A DNA stretch of 64,000 bases from Neptuniibacter sp. CAU 1671 (GTDB taxonomy: Bacteria > Pseudomonadota > Gammaproteobacteria > Pseudomonadales > Balneatricaceae), in assembly GCF_029222905.1 (NCBI RefSeq), contig NZ_JARHUE010000005.1, forward strand, positions 62,001-126,000, in the 5' to 3' direction. The translations under genes were made by a program, and so were the position numbers. The notes beneath the pieces are model-generated. The model had not been told where the DNA came from, did no database searches, and saw nothing but the letters and a program-made list of their open reading frames with translations. Position 1 is the stretch's first letter, and each line of letters starts with the position of its first letter. Positions 8,543 to 16,399 of this stretch are shown here, piece by piece.

Positions 8543-8639
8543 TTTGTAAACATACAAAAGAGCCTGCTCAAGGCAAGTCACTAGGGGCGTTGTGACAACA
8601 ATACGCAACGTCGGTAGCGACAGGCTTTGAGCAGGCTCT
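8543..8639 (-). promoter_or_regulatory. Structured 5' leader of coxB
   Basis: Read on the minus strand, a 13-bp perfect stem joins AGAGCCTGCTCAA (from 8639) to TTGAGCAGGCTCT (8571-8559), and extends by two more pairs past one mismatch. About 50 enclosed bases hold a GTCG-CTAC-CGAC hairpin and two mutually exclusive pairings (CGTTG/CAACG versus GTCAC/GTGAC). Right after the closing stem comes a second hairpin, TTTGTA-TGTT-TACAAA (8558-8543), which abuts the AGGAGGG ribosome site of coxB. The layout suggests post-transcriptional control. No known RNA family was recognised. Confidence 0.5.
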
Positions 8640-8693
8640 CTGTAGTCCTGGTTCCTTCCTATCTTATCCGACCAATCCACTTGGTTTTGCTGA

Positions 8694-8720
8694 AGTATAG
8701 CAGGGAAAAACAGAATGCAA
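8694..8720 (-). promoter_or_regulatory. Candidate sigma-70 promoter for the cox operon
   Basis: On the minus strand a -10 hexamer TATACT (8699-8694) is preceded, after 15 bases, by TTGCAT (8720-8715). Transcription from here would start near 8687 and produce a leader of about 155 bases containing the hairpins described for coxB. The -10 is strong; the -35 and its spacing are weak. Confidence 0.4.
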
Positions 8721-8897
8721 GTTTGGCAGTGAATATTTTTTGAACAGCAATTTCCCTAACAATAACAATACTTAAGCGTAAATCTTACAGACCATAAGTA
8801 CTGCTTTCAGGGGTGTGACAATATGCCGCATTTGCAATAAGTCCGGCCGAATCAGGAAGGGAAAACCAGAGTGCTCGAGAGGGTGAGCGCCAGAAAA

Positions 8898-9110
8898 TCA
8901 GGCCCCCGCAAGGTATAAAGCCACACGCACCAACACCATAACGCACAGCACAAACAGTAGCGCCACAACAACACCACTGACCAGGTAAGGCAGAAACTTG
9001 CCCGAGGTAAAATCACGACTACGATTTTTTTCAGACTGGACACCGAAAAGCGCTGCCAGTGTGCTGGTAAACACCTGCCAGAAATTATTCGTTTTGAACC
9101 TCCTCAACAT
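8898..9110 (-). CDS. DUF2970 small membrane protein
   Basis: A 70-residue protein with the DUF2970 pattern: FWQVFTSTLAALFGVQSEKN, then RDFTSGK, then one C-terminal membrane helix (about residues 42-66). The start at 9110 is certain from the near-perfect AAAGGAGGT ribosome site. It lies 20 bases downstream of msrQ on the same strand and upstream of the cox leader. The family has no established function. The conserved FGVQSEKNRxRDF segment would face the cytoplasm if the helix is a simple anchor. Confidence 0.8.
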   Translation of the reverse strand: MLRRFKTNNFWQVFTSTLAALFGVQSEKNRSRDFTSGKFLPYLVSGVVVALLFVLCVMVLVRVALYLAGA

Positions 9111-9130
9111 CGCACACCTCCTTTGCCAGT

Positions 9131-9766
9131 TCAGGAAGAATGTACTTTAGACATCCTCAGTAGATGAGTTGTTCTTAATTTAAGGTATAGCCGATACCCC
9201 AGCAGTACCGCCAGAATCACACCATAAATCAGCACCTCAAGGTAGTTACTGCGGATCTGCCAGATAAAATGCAGCAACGCCAACAGACTGATCAGGTAAA
9301 CGGACTGATGTAAGCGGGTCCAGTTTCTGCCCAGCCTGCGCTGCATTTTTTTGGTTGATGTGACCACCAGAGGCAATAACAGCAAGAACGCCAGCGAACC
9401 AACGATGATATAAGGCCGCTCTGTCACCTCATTCCACAACAAATCGAGTCGCCAACCCAGAATAAACGTGACAAAACATAACAGATGAATCAGCGCATAA
9501 AACGCCGTATACAGCCCGAGCATGCGCCGGTAGCGGATCAACCAGCTCCAGCCAAATAACTTTCGCAGCGGTGTAACCGCCAGGGTGAGCCACAAAAACC
9601 GTAGCGTCCAGGTGCCAGTAAAATCGGTAATCTCTTCAGCAGGATCAGCGCCAAGATTAAGTGTCCAGGCCTGATAACTGATCCATAGCAGGGGCATAAG
9701 GCAGCTTAAAAACAGACTCCACCATACAATGATCCGCCCCCAATTTATCCGAGCCGTTAATACCAT
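9131..9766 (-). CDS. msrQ: Haem-binding membrane subunit MsrQ of the methionine sulfoxide reductase
   Basis: MsrQ (formerly YedZ) is a haem-b membrane protein that passes electrons from the quinone pool to periplasmic MsrP for repair of oxidised methionine. The 211 residues give about six helices of the ferric-reductase-like domain, with conserved histidines in [14 protein letters not shown] (about residue 92), [10 protein letters not shown] (about 151) and [13 protein letters not shown] (about 164). The typical [16 protein letters not shown] stretch is present. Its start overlaps the end of msrP by 10 bases, so translation is coupled. Confidence 0.93.
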   Translation of the reverse strand: MVLTARINWGRIIVWWSLFLSCLMPLLWISYQAWTLNLGADPAEEITDFTGTWTLRFLWLTLAVTPLRKLFGWSWLIRYRRMLGLYTAFYALIHLLCFVTFILGWRLDLLWNEVTERPYIIVGSLAFLLLLPLVVTSTKKMQRRLGRNWTRLHQSVYLISLLALLHFIWQIRSNYLEVLIYGVILAVLLGYRLYLKLRTTHLLRMSKVHSS

Positions 9767-10764
9767 TTTTTCAGATCCATTCCCTTATAAAGCCCGGCAA
9801 CCTCCTCGGCATAACCGTTGAAGAGGGTTGTTTCAATCCGGTTAGGATCAAGCAATGAAGAGGGCAACCGGCGTTCTGTGGCCTGACTCCAGCGCGGATG
9901 ATCAACCTTTGGGTTCACATTGGCGTAAAAACCGTATTCATTGGGCGCAGTCAGATTCCAGCTGGTCGGCGGCATCTCCTCTTCAAGGCTGATTTTGACG
10001 ATCGATTTGATGCTCTTGAAACCATATTTCCAGGGCACCACCAGACGAATCGGCGCGCCGTTCTGTGGCGGCAAAGCATTGCCATAGACACCTACCGCCA
10101 GCAAGGTCAACGGATGCCTCGCTTCATCCAGCCGCAACCCTTCTACATAGGGCCAGCGAATGGTACTGAAATAGGATCGCTGCCCCGGCATCTGTTCCGG
10201 ATCCAGCAAAGTGGTGAACGCAACATACTTAGCTTTTGAGGTAGGCTCAAAAGCTTTTAATACTTCAGCCAGTGGTACACCAATCCAGGGAATGACCATG
10301 GACCAGGCTTCAACACAGCGAAGCCTGTAAATACGCTCCTCAAGCAGATGGGGTTTGATGACATCTTCGAGGTGATAGTGACCGGGTTTATTTACCGCCC
10401 CGGCAATTTCCACCTTCCAAGGGTCGGTTTTGAACTCCTGCGCATACTGAGCCGGGTTCTTTTTCGCGGTACCAAATTCGTAAAAATTGTTGTGTGTAAT
10501 GGCGTTGAAGTAGGGTGCTGGTGTTTCACTGGTTGAGTAGTCGTTGTTTCTGACACTGCTGCGAATCTGCGGTTGCAGCCAGGCAGGACCGGGGTAACGC
10601 GGCAGATCCGCATCAATAGGATACTCCGGCACGGCATGAGCCAAGCCTGACATACCACCGAGCATCAAACCGCCGACACCGCGCATAAACTGCCGTCGCT
10701 GCAGATAAACTGACTCGGATGTGATTTCAGAAGATGGTATGGAATCAGGTTTTTTAATCAGCAT
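9757..10764 (-). CDS. msrP: Molybdopterin methionine sulfoxide reductase catalytic subunit MsrP
   Basis: MsrP (formerly YedY) is a periplasmic molybdoenzyme of the sulfite-oxidase fold that reduces protein-bound methionine sulfoxide. The 335 residues begin with a Tat signal ([15 protein letters not shown], about residues 23-38, cleaved near AHA). The molybdenum-ligating cysteine is in [14 protein letters not shown] (about residue 150). The family segments [14 protein letters not shown] and [20 protein letters not shown] are intact. The first gene of an msrP-msrQ pair, possibly extending to DUF2970. It is usually induced by oxidative stress, but no regulator site is visible. Confidence 0.95.
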   Translation of the reverse strand: MLIKKPDSIPSSEITSESVYLQRRQFMRGVGGLMLGGMSGLAHAVPEYPIDADLPRYPGPAWLQPQIRSSVRNNDYSTSETPAPYFNAITHNNFYEFGTAKKNPAQYAQEFKTDPWKVEIAGAVNKPGHYHLEDVIKPHLLEERIYRLRCVEAWSMVIPWIGVPLAEVLKAFEPTSKAKYVAFTTLLDPEQMPGQRSYFSTIRWPYVEGLRLDEARHPLTLLAVGVYGNALPPQNGAPIRLVVPWKYGFKSIKSIVKISLEEEMPPTSWNLTAPNEYGFYANVNPKVDHPRWSQATERRLPSSLLDPNRIETTLFNGYAEEVAGLYKGMDLKKWY

Positions 10765-10815
10765 GGCAGCCCCCAGAGCAGTTTCCGATAGTGGTTAGAC
10801 TGCCAACAGGAAAAT

Positions 10816-10843
10816 AATTCCCCTGTACCGGGACAGGGGAATT
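10816..10843 (-). terminator. Probable terminator of pssA
   Basis: A perfect 11-bp inverted repeat, AATTCCCCTGT and ACAGGGGAATT, encloses a 6-base loop just past the pssA stop codon. On the minus strand it is followed by ATTTTCC, a weak U-tract, so termination is likely but perhaps incomplete. Confidence 0.7.
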
Positions 10844-10853
10844 CAGACTGCGC

Positions 10854-11618
10854 TTAAGCCTCAGTATCGCGATGCAACTGCTTGCGTTTTCTCAGTACCC
10901 AGAGCGCCGGGCCAGACAGGGCGTAGACCAGAAAGAGTAGCCACAGGAAGGTCGGCGGATTGATAGAGATCACCGCCAGGCCAAGGACAATGCCTGTCAG
11001 AATCAGGAACGGCACTTTCTCTTTCAGGCCCACATCCTTAAAGCTGTAATACAGGATATTGCTGACCATTAGCACTGCGGCCAAGGCGACGTAAACAGCC
11101 ACCAGATAAACATAGTTTGCGCTGGTGATGTCAAACTCCACTGCCGCCCACACCAGGCCAGCAACGGTCCCGGCAGCAGCCGGGCTGGGCAGACCTATGA
11201 AATAGCGTTTATCCACTGAGCCGATCTGAGTATTAAATCTGGCCAGACGCAGGGCGGCACAGGCCACATACACAAATGCAACAAACCAACCCAGCTTGCC
11301 AATATCAGACAGCACCCAGTTAAAGGCTACCAGCGAAGGCGCTACACCAAAGGAGACCATATCCGCAAGGGAGTCATATTCAGCGCCAAACGGGCTGGTT
11401 GTATTGGTCCAGCGAGCCACGCGTCCGTCCAGTCCATCCAGAATCATGGCGACAAAAATGGCCACAGCCGCATTTTCAAACTGGTTGTTCATGCTGGCGA
11501 CCACGGCATAAAAACCCGCAAATAAAGCGCCGGTGGTAAACAGATTGGGCAACAGATAGACGCCCCGACCCCGGGGTTTATCCTGCTCCTGTGCTGGTAC
11601 TTCTTCGTGCTCTGTCAT
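10854..11618 (-). CDS. pssA: CDP-diacylglycerol--serine O-phosphatidyltransferase
   Basis: Makes phosphatidylserine, the precursor of phosphatidylethanolamine. The 254-residue membrane protein is the CDP-alcohol phosphatidyltransferase type, not the peripheral E. coli type. The signature is complete: DGLDGRVARWTNTTSPFGAE, then YDSLADMVSFG, which fits DGX2ARX8GX3DX3D. About seven or eight helices follow a hydrophilic N-terminus (TEHEEVPAQEQDKPRGRGVY). The start at 11618 has a GGATGAGA ribosome site. It ends at a hairpin terminator. Confidence 0.93.
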   Translation of the reverse strand: MTEHEEVPAQEQDKPRGRGVYLLPNLFTTGALFAGFYAVVASMNNQFENAAVAIFVAMILDGLDGRVARWTNTTSPFGAEYDSLADMVSFGVAPSLVAFNWVLSDIGKLGWFVAFVYVACAALRLARFNTQIGSVDKRYFIGLPSPAAAGTVAGLVWAAVEFDITSANYVYLVAVYVALAAVLMVSNILYYSFKDVGLKEKVPFLILTGIVLGLAVISINPPTFLWLLFLVYALSGPALWVLRKRKQLHRDTEA

Positions 11619-11683
11619 GGGTTTCTCATCCGCCAGAAAGGAAGAACGTCATTCTACTGTGCTGCACCCGCTGATGCCATGCA

Positions 11684-12418
11684 TCAAACCAACAAGACAC
11701 GATCAACAAAACGTGCCAGCAGCGCATTGGAGACCGGCGTTTCAACAGCGGCATCCAGAACCTGTTTCAGATGACGTTCACCTTCGGTGTAGTTGTGTTG
11801 ATAGTAGGTCAGCCGTTCAACCAGCACTCGCCGATCCACTTCAGGGTGAAACTGGAACGCCCAGAACGGCTTATCCAACACCCTGAAAGCATGAATACAC
11901 TGCTGGGTAAAGGCCAATACCTGGCAGTCTGATGGAAGCTGATCTGCATACTGTTTATGAACAGAAACCGCATAAAACGGATCATGCAGATGGCTGAACA
12001 GAGGGTCATCAGTAGCGGCCAGACTGACTGAAATAGGCAGCGTCCCCATTTCGAATCCAGTCTCCCGATGTTTAATCTCACCACCCAGCGCAAGTACGGC
12101 CAGCTGAAAGCCAAAACAGGAGGCAAAAACAGGGATATTCTGGTTGATACAGGCCGTCAGGAGATGGATACAACTGGTCACAAAAGGATACTGCTCTGGC
12201 TGCAACACGTTGGCTTCGCTGGCGCCACCGACAAACACAGCATCGTAGCCCTCAAACGCATCCACCGGCACCTGAGGGGTATCAAATACGTTTAACACAT
12301 CGATCTGACGCAGACTCAGGCCACTGTAAAGCGCAAAACTTTCCAGCTCTTCACGCCTCACCTGAGCACCATCGCGAATTTGCAGCAGTAATACCCTGAG
12401 CGTACCTCGCTCCCGCAT
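11684..12418 (-). CDS. Class I glutamine amidotransferase-like protein
   Basis: A 244-residue stand-alone domain of the GMP-synthase-like amidotransferase family. The nucleophile elbow is FASCFGFQLAVLALGG (Cys near residue 102), and the catalytic His-Glu is in FQFHPEVDRR (about residue 188). FVGGASEANVLQPEQ forms the oxyanion-side loop. No synthetase domain is attached and no partner synthetase is adjacent, so the substrate is unknown; relatives deaminate gamma-glutamyl compounds or act as peptidases. It lies 11 bases upstream of the patatin gene stop and may be co-transcribed with it. Confidence 0.75.
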   Translation of the reverse strand: MRERGTLRVLLLQIRDGAQVRREELESFALYSGLSLRQIDVLNVFDTPQVPVDAFEGYDAVFVGGASEANVLQPEQYPFVTSCIHLLTACINQNIPVFASCFGFQLAVLALGGEIKHRETGFEMGTLPISVSLAATDDPLFSHLHDPFYAVSVHKQYADQLPSDCQVLAFTQQCIHAFRVLDKPFWAFQFHPEVDRRVLVERLTYYQHNYTEGERHLKQVLDAAVETPVSNALLARFVDRVLLV

Positions 12419-12429
12419 CCCCTTCCCTC

Positions 12430-13431
12430 TCAGAGAAACAGTTCATTGAGGTTACAGCTTGCTCTGATACCGATATCCTGCCGGTGGTTCTGCAACCATT
12501 GATCCGCTGTTTCCCTGCCGCGTTCTTTCAGCCCCCCCAGAAAATCCTGCCGGGTAACATACTTACTGGCACCCTCCAGCGTTGACAGCACCTCACCCGA
12601 TTCAATCAAATGAAAACGTAACTGCCTGAACCGCTGCTCCAGACTGCTGGAGGTGAAATATTTACTGCGGGACTGTTCAATAGTGTAGCTGATGGCACGC
12701 ATCTCCCGCATAAAGGTGCTCTGAAAACCCAGCTCGGTAATACGCTGGTTAATCGCCTGAGAGCTGGTCGGCACCTCCGGTCGATACATGGGTTGCAGAA
12801 GCACCATCAGAATATCGGAGCTGCGGCAGTCAAAAATCAATGGATAGACCGCGGGGTTGCCTGAAAAGCCGCCATCCCAGTAGGGCACACCCTCTATTTC
12901 AATGGCCTGATGCAGCGTTGGCAGACAGGCCGATGCCAAAATATGCTCTACCGTGAGTTCTGATTCACGAAACAACCGGATTTTGCCACGACTGACATCC
13001 GTAGCGGCGATAAAAAGATTAAAAGGAGACTCCGCCCGGAGCTGTTCAAAATCAACCTGCTCAACCAGCAGGCCCCGCAGCGGATTAATATCAAGTGGAT
13101 TCAGATCATAGGGGGAAACATACCGCAGCAGATCCAGCATCCAGCCGGTCATCGTTGTCAGTTGCGCTTCCGGTACCTGAGTGCCCAGCAGGTCCTGCGG
13201 CGAACAAAGAGAGACCTTGTGCCAGAAGCGGTTCAACGCTTCCCGCGCACCCTCCGGACCATTATCCAGCCAGCCTTGTGTCATAATGATCGCATTGGTC
13301 GCACCGGCGCTGGTACCACTGATACCTTCAGGATAAAAATTCTCTTCTTCAAGCAGGCGGTCCAGCACACCCCAGGCAAATGCGCCATGAGCTCCACCTC
13401 CCTGCAATGCCAGATTTAAGCGTCGAGTCAT
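12430..13431 (-). CDS. Patatin-like phospholipase
   Basis: A Ser-Asp dyad acyl hydrolase of 333 residues from ATG 13431 (MTRRLNLALQGGGAHGAF), chosen because a GGAGGG site precedes it; a start 51 bases upstream is in frame but unsupported. The oxyanion motif is QGGGAHGAFAWGV, the nucleophile is in GTSAGA (about residue 47), and the catalytic Asp is in YWDGGFSGNP (about residue 192). No signal peptide or porin domain is present, so the enzyme is cytoplasmic, not a type V secreted lipase. It diverges from the IlvY-type regulator, with TTGTGC repeats between them. Confidence 0.88.
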   Translation of the reverse strand: MTRRLNLALQGGGAHGAFAWGVLDRLLEEENFYPEGISGTSAGATNAIIMTQGWLDNGPEGAREALNRFWHKVSLCSPQDLLGTQVPEAQLTTMTGWMLDLLRYVSPYDLNPLDINPLRGLLVEQVDFEQLRAESPFNLFIAATDVSRGKIRLFRESELTVEHILASACLPTLHQAIEIEGVPYWDGGFSGNPAVYPLIFDCRSSDILMVLLQPMYRPEVPTSSQAINQRITELGFQSTFMREMRAISYTIEQSRSKYFTSSSLEQRFRQLRFHLIESGEVLSTLEGASKYVTRQDFLGGLKERGRETADQWLQNHRQDIGIRASCNLNELFL

Positions 13432-13449
13432 CCTGAGCCCTCCATAAAT

Positions 13450-13464
13450 TTGTGCATTGCACAA
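13450..13464. promoter_or_regulatory. Operator-like palindrome TTGTGCA-T-TGCACAA
   Basis: A perfect inverted repeat with 7-base arms lies about 20 bases upstream of the patatin start, next to a minus-strand TATACT that could be its -10. The TTGTGC half-site recurs at 13647-13652 and, reversed, at 13700-13705 just before the regulator gene. This is consistent with a LysR-type regulator binding the divergent region. The assignment to IlvY is inference. Confidence 0.4.
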
Positions 13465-13717
13465 AGTATAACCTATTGACATCTCCGTATATGAAAAGTT
13501 TTAAAATTCAAGAATTATGCCGTGTATTTAAAATATACTTATTTAATATCAATAGATTAAGTTATGTTCGCTTTGTAAACCCCCAACTAACACCAACCCA
13601 ACCCGCTCTCTGAAACGCTATCAAAAACAGATGAATCGCACCTTAATTGTGCAAAGCAACAACTCCATTTGCATTACTCCTCGTGCATCTGGCAAAAAAG
13701 CACAATAAGATGCCAGC

Positions 13718-14587
13718 ATGGACATCAAACAGTTACGACAATTCCTAATCCTGAGTGAGTGCTTACACTTCGGCAAAGCCAGTGAAGCCTGCCATGTCAG
13801 CCCATCCGCCCTCAGCCGCAGCATCAAACAGCTGGAAGATGAGCTGGGTACCCCACTGTTTGAACGTGATAACAGGTCGGTTGCGATGACCGGTGCAGGC
13901 ATGCTCTTTCAGAGCTACGCCCGCGACGCGCTGGGCCAGTGGGATCTGATCCGCACCACCCTGATGCAACAGTCCGGGGAATTACAGGGCGAGTTGAGCA
14001 TCTATTGTTCCGTCACCGCCAGCTACAGCTTCCTGTTCGAAATACTGAGCCGGTTCCGGCTTGATTTCCCCAGCATCGAAATCAAGCTGCATACGGGTGA
14101 TCCTGAGCATGCCATCCCCAGAGTGATGAGCGGCGAAGATGACTTTGCCATTGCAGCCAAACCCAGCCATCTGCCCAATGGCCTGGCATTTAAACAGATC
14201 GCCATTTCGCCACTGCTGTTTATTGGCCCTAAAGACCCGGGCAACGGCCAGAGCAGCACCGAGATCACTGCAGAGACCCCGATGATTCTGTCTGAGGAAG
14301 GCATTGCGAGAAAGCGGGTTGACCAGTGGTTCAGGCAGCACCAGATTAAGCCCCGAATCTATGCCCAGGTGGCAGGCAATGAAGCGATTGTGAGCATGGT
14401 CAGCCTGGGTTTCGGTGTAGGCGTGGTACCGCAGATTGTGCTGCAAAACAGTCCGTTGGCGGGGAGCGTTACTATTCTGCCGGTTGAACCGGAGCTGGAG
14501 CCCTACGAAGTAGGCATTGTGACCCTGAATAAAAAGCTGAAAAACCCCCTCATCAGCGCCTTCTGGTCACAGCTTCAGGCGCTCTGA
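13718..14587 (+). CDS. ilvY: LysR-type regulator, IlvY-like
   Basis: A 289-residue LysR regulator. The N-terminal winged helix-turn-helix (about residues 1-62) contains HFGKASEACHVSPSALSRSI and LGTPLFERDNRSV. The effector domain follows, with family-specific segments GELSIYCSVTASYSFL, PSIEIKLHTGDPEHA and EDDFAIAAKP, which match E. coli IlvY closely; IlvY activates ilvC in response to acetolactate and acetohydroxybutyrate. ilvC is not adjacent here; the divergent neighbour is a patatin gene. Its TGA abuts the stop of the convergent thioesterase within TGATCA. Orthology to IlvY is likely from sequence, but its target here is unknown. Confidence 0.82.
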   Translation: MDIKQLRQFLILSECLHFGKASEACHVSPSALSRSIKQLEDELGTPLFERDNRSVAMTGAGMLFQSYARDALGQWDLIRTTLMQQSGELQGELSIYCSVTASYSFLFEILSRFRLDFPSIEIKLHTGDPEHAIPRVMSGEDDFAIAAKPSHLPNGLAFKQIAISPLLFIGPKDPGNGQSSTEITAETPMILSEEGIARKRVDQWFRQHQIKPRIYAQVAGNEAIVSMVSLGFGVGVVPQIVLQNSPLAGSVTILPVEPELEPYEVGIVTLNKKLKNPLISAFWSQLQAL

Positions 14588-14980
14588 TCACCCTTCCAGC
14601 AGCGTTTCCAGAGCGGGGAGTACACAGGGACGCCCCTGAGGGTTCAGCGCCACACCGATGACTAATCCGTGCAATACCACCTGATTATCGGATAACCGAA
14701 TGACCTGTTGCCGGAAACCGAATTTGACGCGGCTGATACGCTCAACCTGCACCTCAATTGCAAAACGATCACCGCTGGTGAGGGACTGGCGGTAATCCAG
14801 TTCGGAACGCACCACCACCAGATGAATCCCTTGGGCGGTGAGTGCTGCAAAGTCGATACCCTTCTCAAGCAGAAATTCATGCCGGGCGTGCTCCAGATAA
14901 TTGAAGTAGACGCCGTTATTGACGATTCCCTGCAGGTCACATTCGTAATCCCGTACTTTCATCTCCAGCCTGAACGTCAT
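14588..14980 (-). CDS. Acyl-CoA thioesterase of the 4HBT/YbgC hotdog family
   Basis: A 130-residue hotdog-fold protein. The 4-hydroxybenzoyl-CoA thioesterase motif is present as RDYECDLQGIVNNGVYFNYLEHAR near residue 10, with the catalytic Asp and the tyrosine-containing NNGVYFNYLE helix. The later LDYRQSLTSGDRF strand is also typical. It probably hydrolyses short or medium acyl-CoA esters in the cytoplasm. It is not beside tol-pal, so it is not the tol-linked YbgC. The stop codon is back to back with that of ilvY. Confidence 0.8.
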   Translation of the reverse strand: MTFRLEMKVRDYECDLQGIVNNGVYFNYLEHARHEFLLEKGIDFAALTAQGIHLVVVRSELDYRQSLTSGDRFAIEVQVERISRVKFGFRQQVIRLSDNQVVLHGLVIGVALNPQGRPCVLPALETLLEG

Positions 14981-15131
14981 AGCACCCCCGATTCAAAAAA
15001 ACCTGTTATACCACATCAGACCGCCGATTTTAGCTGAGCGGTTACTCGCAAAGTCCACTATTATGGTTTTAACTTGGACTACCCATCTACGCTAACAAAG
15101 CACGAAACTCATAATAAAAACAGGAGCTTAC

Positions 15132-15575
15132 ATGCCTGACATCACCGGTAGCTGCCTATGCGGACAGGTGCAGTACTCAATCAGACCACCCTATATGGCA
15201 TTTCAGAACTGTTTCTGCTCGCGCTGTCGGAAAACCAGCGGCAGCGCCCATGGCAGTAATATTATTTTGCCGCCGGACCAGTTCACCTGGCTGACGGGTG
15301 AAAACGAAGTGGGACGTTTCGAGATCCCTGAGGCACAGCATTTCGCTACCTGCTTCTGCAAGCGCTGTGGCAGCAGTTTGCCCTGGTTGACCCAGCGCGG
15401 TACGACGGTGGTTGTGCCCGCCGGCACGCTAGACACCCTGCCTGATGCAACGCCAACCCAGAATATTTTCTGGGACAGCCATGCCGCCTGGTACCGTTTA
15501 CCGGACCAACTGGAAACTTACCCCACAGTACCCGGCAAATCACAGCCCACTGAAATCAAACGAGGGAAAGATTAA
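15132..15575 (+). CDS. GFA-family zinc protein
   Basis: A 147-residue protein of the glutathione-dependent formaldehyde-activating (GFA/CENP-V) fold. The zinc-binding cysteines are visible as GSCLCGQVQY (residues 5-14), NCFCSRCRKTSGSAHG (about 27-42) and CFCKRCGSSLPW (about 75-86). Members bind two zinc ions; most, including this one, have no demonstrated substrate. A GGAG ribosome site precedes ATG 15132. The gene overlaps the next by one base (TAATG). An AGTCCA/TGGACT inverted repeat lies at 15052-15080 upstream. Confidence 0.85.
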   Translation: MPDITGSCLCGQVQYSIRPPYMAFQNCFCSRCRKTSGSAHGSNIILPPDQFTWLTGENEVGRFEIPEAQHFATCFCKRCGSSLPWLTQRGTTVVVPAGTLDTLPDATPTQNIFWDSHAAWYRLPDQLETYPTVPGKSQPTEIKRGKD

Positions 15576-15901
15576 TGTATGCGGTGATATTTGAAGTCTG
15601 GGTCAAACCCGAAGGTCGTGATGAATACTTGGGCATTGCCGCAGAAATGCGAGAAAAGGTCGATCAGATTGAGGGTTTTATCTCAGTAGAGCGGTTTCAG
15701 AGCCTCACCGAGGAAGGCAAACTTGTTTCGCTCTCTTTTTGGGAATCCGAAGCTGCGATCAAAACCTGGCGGGAGCAGATTGATCATGGCAGGGCTCAGG
15801 CACAGGGACGCTACAGCTTATTCAAGGATTATCGCCTCAGAGTTGCTCAGGTCATGCGGGATTACGGCCCCAACGATCGACGCGAAGCCCCTAACCCCTA
15901 G
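15575..15901 (+). CDS. Antibiotic biosynthesis monooxygenase (ABM) domain protein
   Basis: A 108-residue dimeric alpha/beta-barrel protein. The ABM pattern is seen in YAVIFEVWVKPEGRDEYLGI, then EGFISVERFQS, LVSLSFWESEAAIKTWREQ and HGRAQAQGR. Such proteins include cofactor-free quinone monooxygenases and haem-degrading enzymes; the FWESEAAIKTWR segment is common to the YqjZ-like group with unknown substrate. Its ATG overlaps the GFA stop (TAATG), which indicates coupled translation and perhaps a joint detoxification role. It converges on the VOC gene with a 4-base overlap. Confidence 0.8.
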   Translation: MYAVIFEVWVKPEGRDEYLGIAAEMREKVDQIEGFISVERFQSLTEEGKLVSLSFWESEAAIKTWREQIDHGRAQAQGRYSLFKDYRLRVAQVMRDYGPNDRREAPNP

Positions 15902-16287
15902 TCCTGCGAAATCCCCAGCCAGAATAGCTGCCAGTGATGGCCGTCCGGATCACTAAAGCTGCGGCCATACCCCAGCTCATGCTCGACGCGTGCGCCGACT
16001 TCGACCGCGCCGGCCTGTAACGCCTTAGAAAAAAGCTGTTCAACATCATCACGATGGTCACATTGCAGACTGAGCATCAGTCCTGTTTTAACAAAGCCGG
16101 TGCCAGCTTCCTGCCGGGTTTGCATAAAACTTTCCGGAGTATGCAGCAGCAGGTGCACGGCAGGATGATCCAGCGCCGTCATTTCAGCACCAGAGAATTG
16201 CAGGTTTATCGCAAAACCCAGCTTCAAATAAAACGCAGTAGCTCTCTCCAGCGAATCCACTGGCACATTGACGAACAGTTTAGTCAT
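15898..16287 (-). CDS. VOC-superfamily (glyoxalase/bleomycin-resistance-like) protein
   Basis: A 129-residue vicinal-oxygen-chelate protein from ATG 16287 (MTKLFVNVPVDSL); the open frame to 16353 is not supported by a ribosome site. It has the two-module pattern: VPVDSLERATAFYLKLGF at the start, HPAVHLLLH in the middle, and SFSDPDGHHWQLFWL at the end. The metal-binding glutamate of glyoxalase I is not obvious in the C-terminal strand, so lactoylglutathione lyase activity is doubtful. It lies between the ABM gene (convergent) and the sulfide operon (divergent). Confidence 0.8.
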   Translation of the reverse strand: MTKLFVNVPVDSLERATAFYLKLGFAINLQFSGAEMTALDHPAVHLLLHTPESFMQTRQEAGTGFVKTGLMLSLQCDHRDDVEQLFSKALQAGAVEVGARVEHELGYGRSFSDPDGHHWQLFWLGISQD

Positions 16288-16399
16288 TTCAATCTCTGCT
16301 AGGTTGTTAGCTACAGACAAACAATAAAGACAGCAAGGATGAACAAAAATCAACCAAAAGCACTGCCAACGGCTTGGAATCCAGCCCAGGATTTATTAT

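Larger units (their letters stand above)
8531..8897. other. Intergenic region between DUF2970 and coxB
   Basis: This 367-base gap holds the coxB promoter candidate and its structured leader (see separate entries). The stretch 8721-8897 is AT-rich around 8740-8800 and shows no reading frame I would defend and no clear terminator for the upstream DUF2970 gene. Confidence 0.6.

Noticed and set aside
8559-8639. Miniature transposable element (MITE) explanation for the coxB inverted repeat
   Set aside because: No target-site duplication is apparent, the element is in a leader position with a second hairpin fitted to the ribosome site, and no second copy was noticed in the window. A REP-like origin is not fully excluded.
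8531-8680. N-terminal extension of coxB by 50 codons
   Set aside because: The extra residues fall in the inverted-repeat leader, precede a normal signal peptide, and the internal ATG has an excellent ribosome site.
9757-16353. Genomic island or defence system
   Set aside because: The region contains ordinary metabolic and detoxification genes; no nuclease, toxin-antitoxin, integrase or direct repeats were found.
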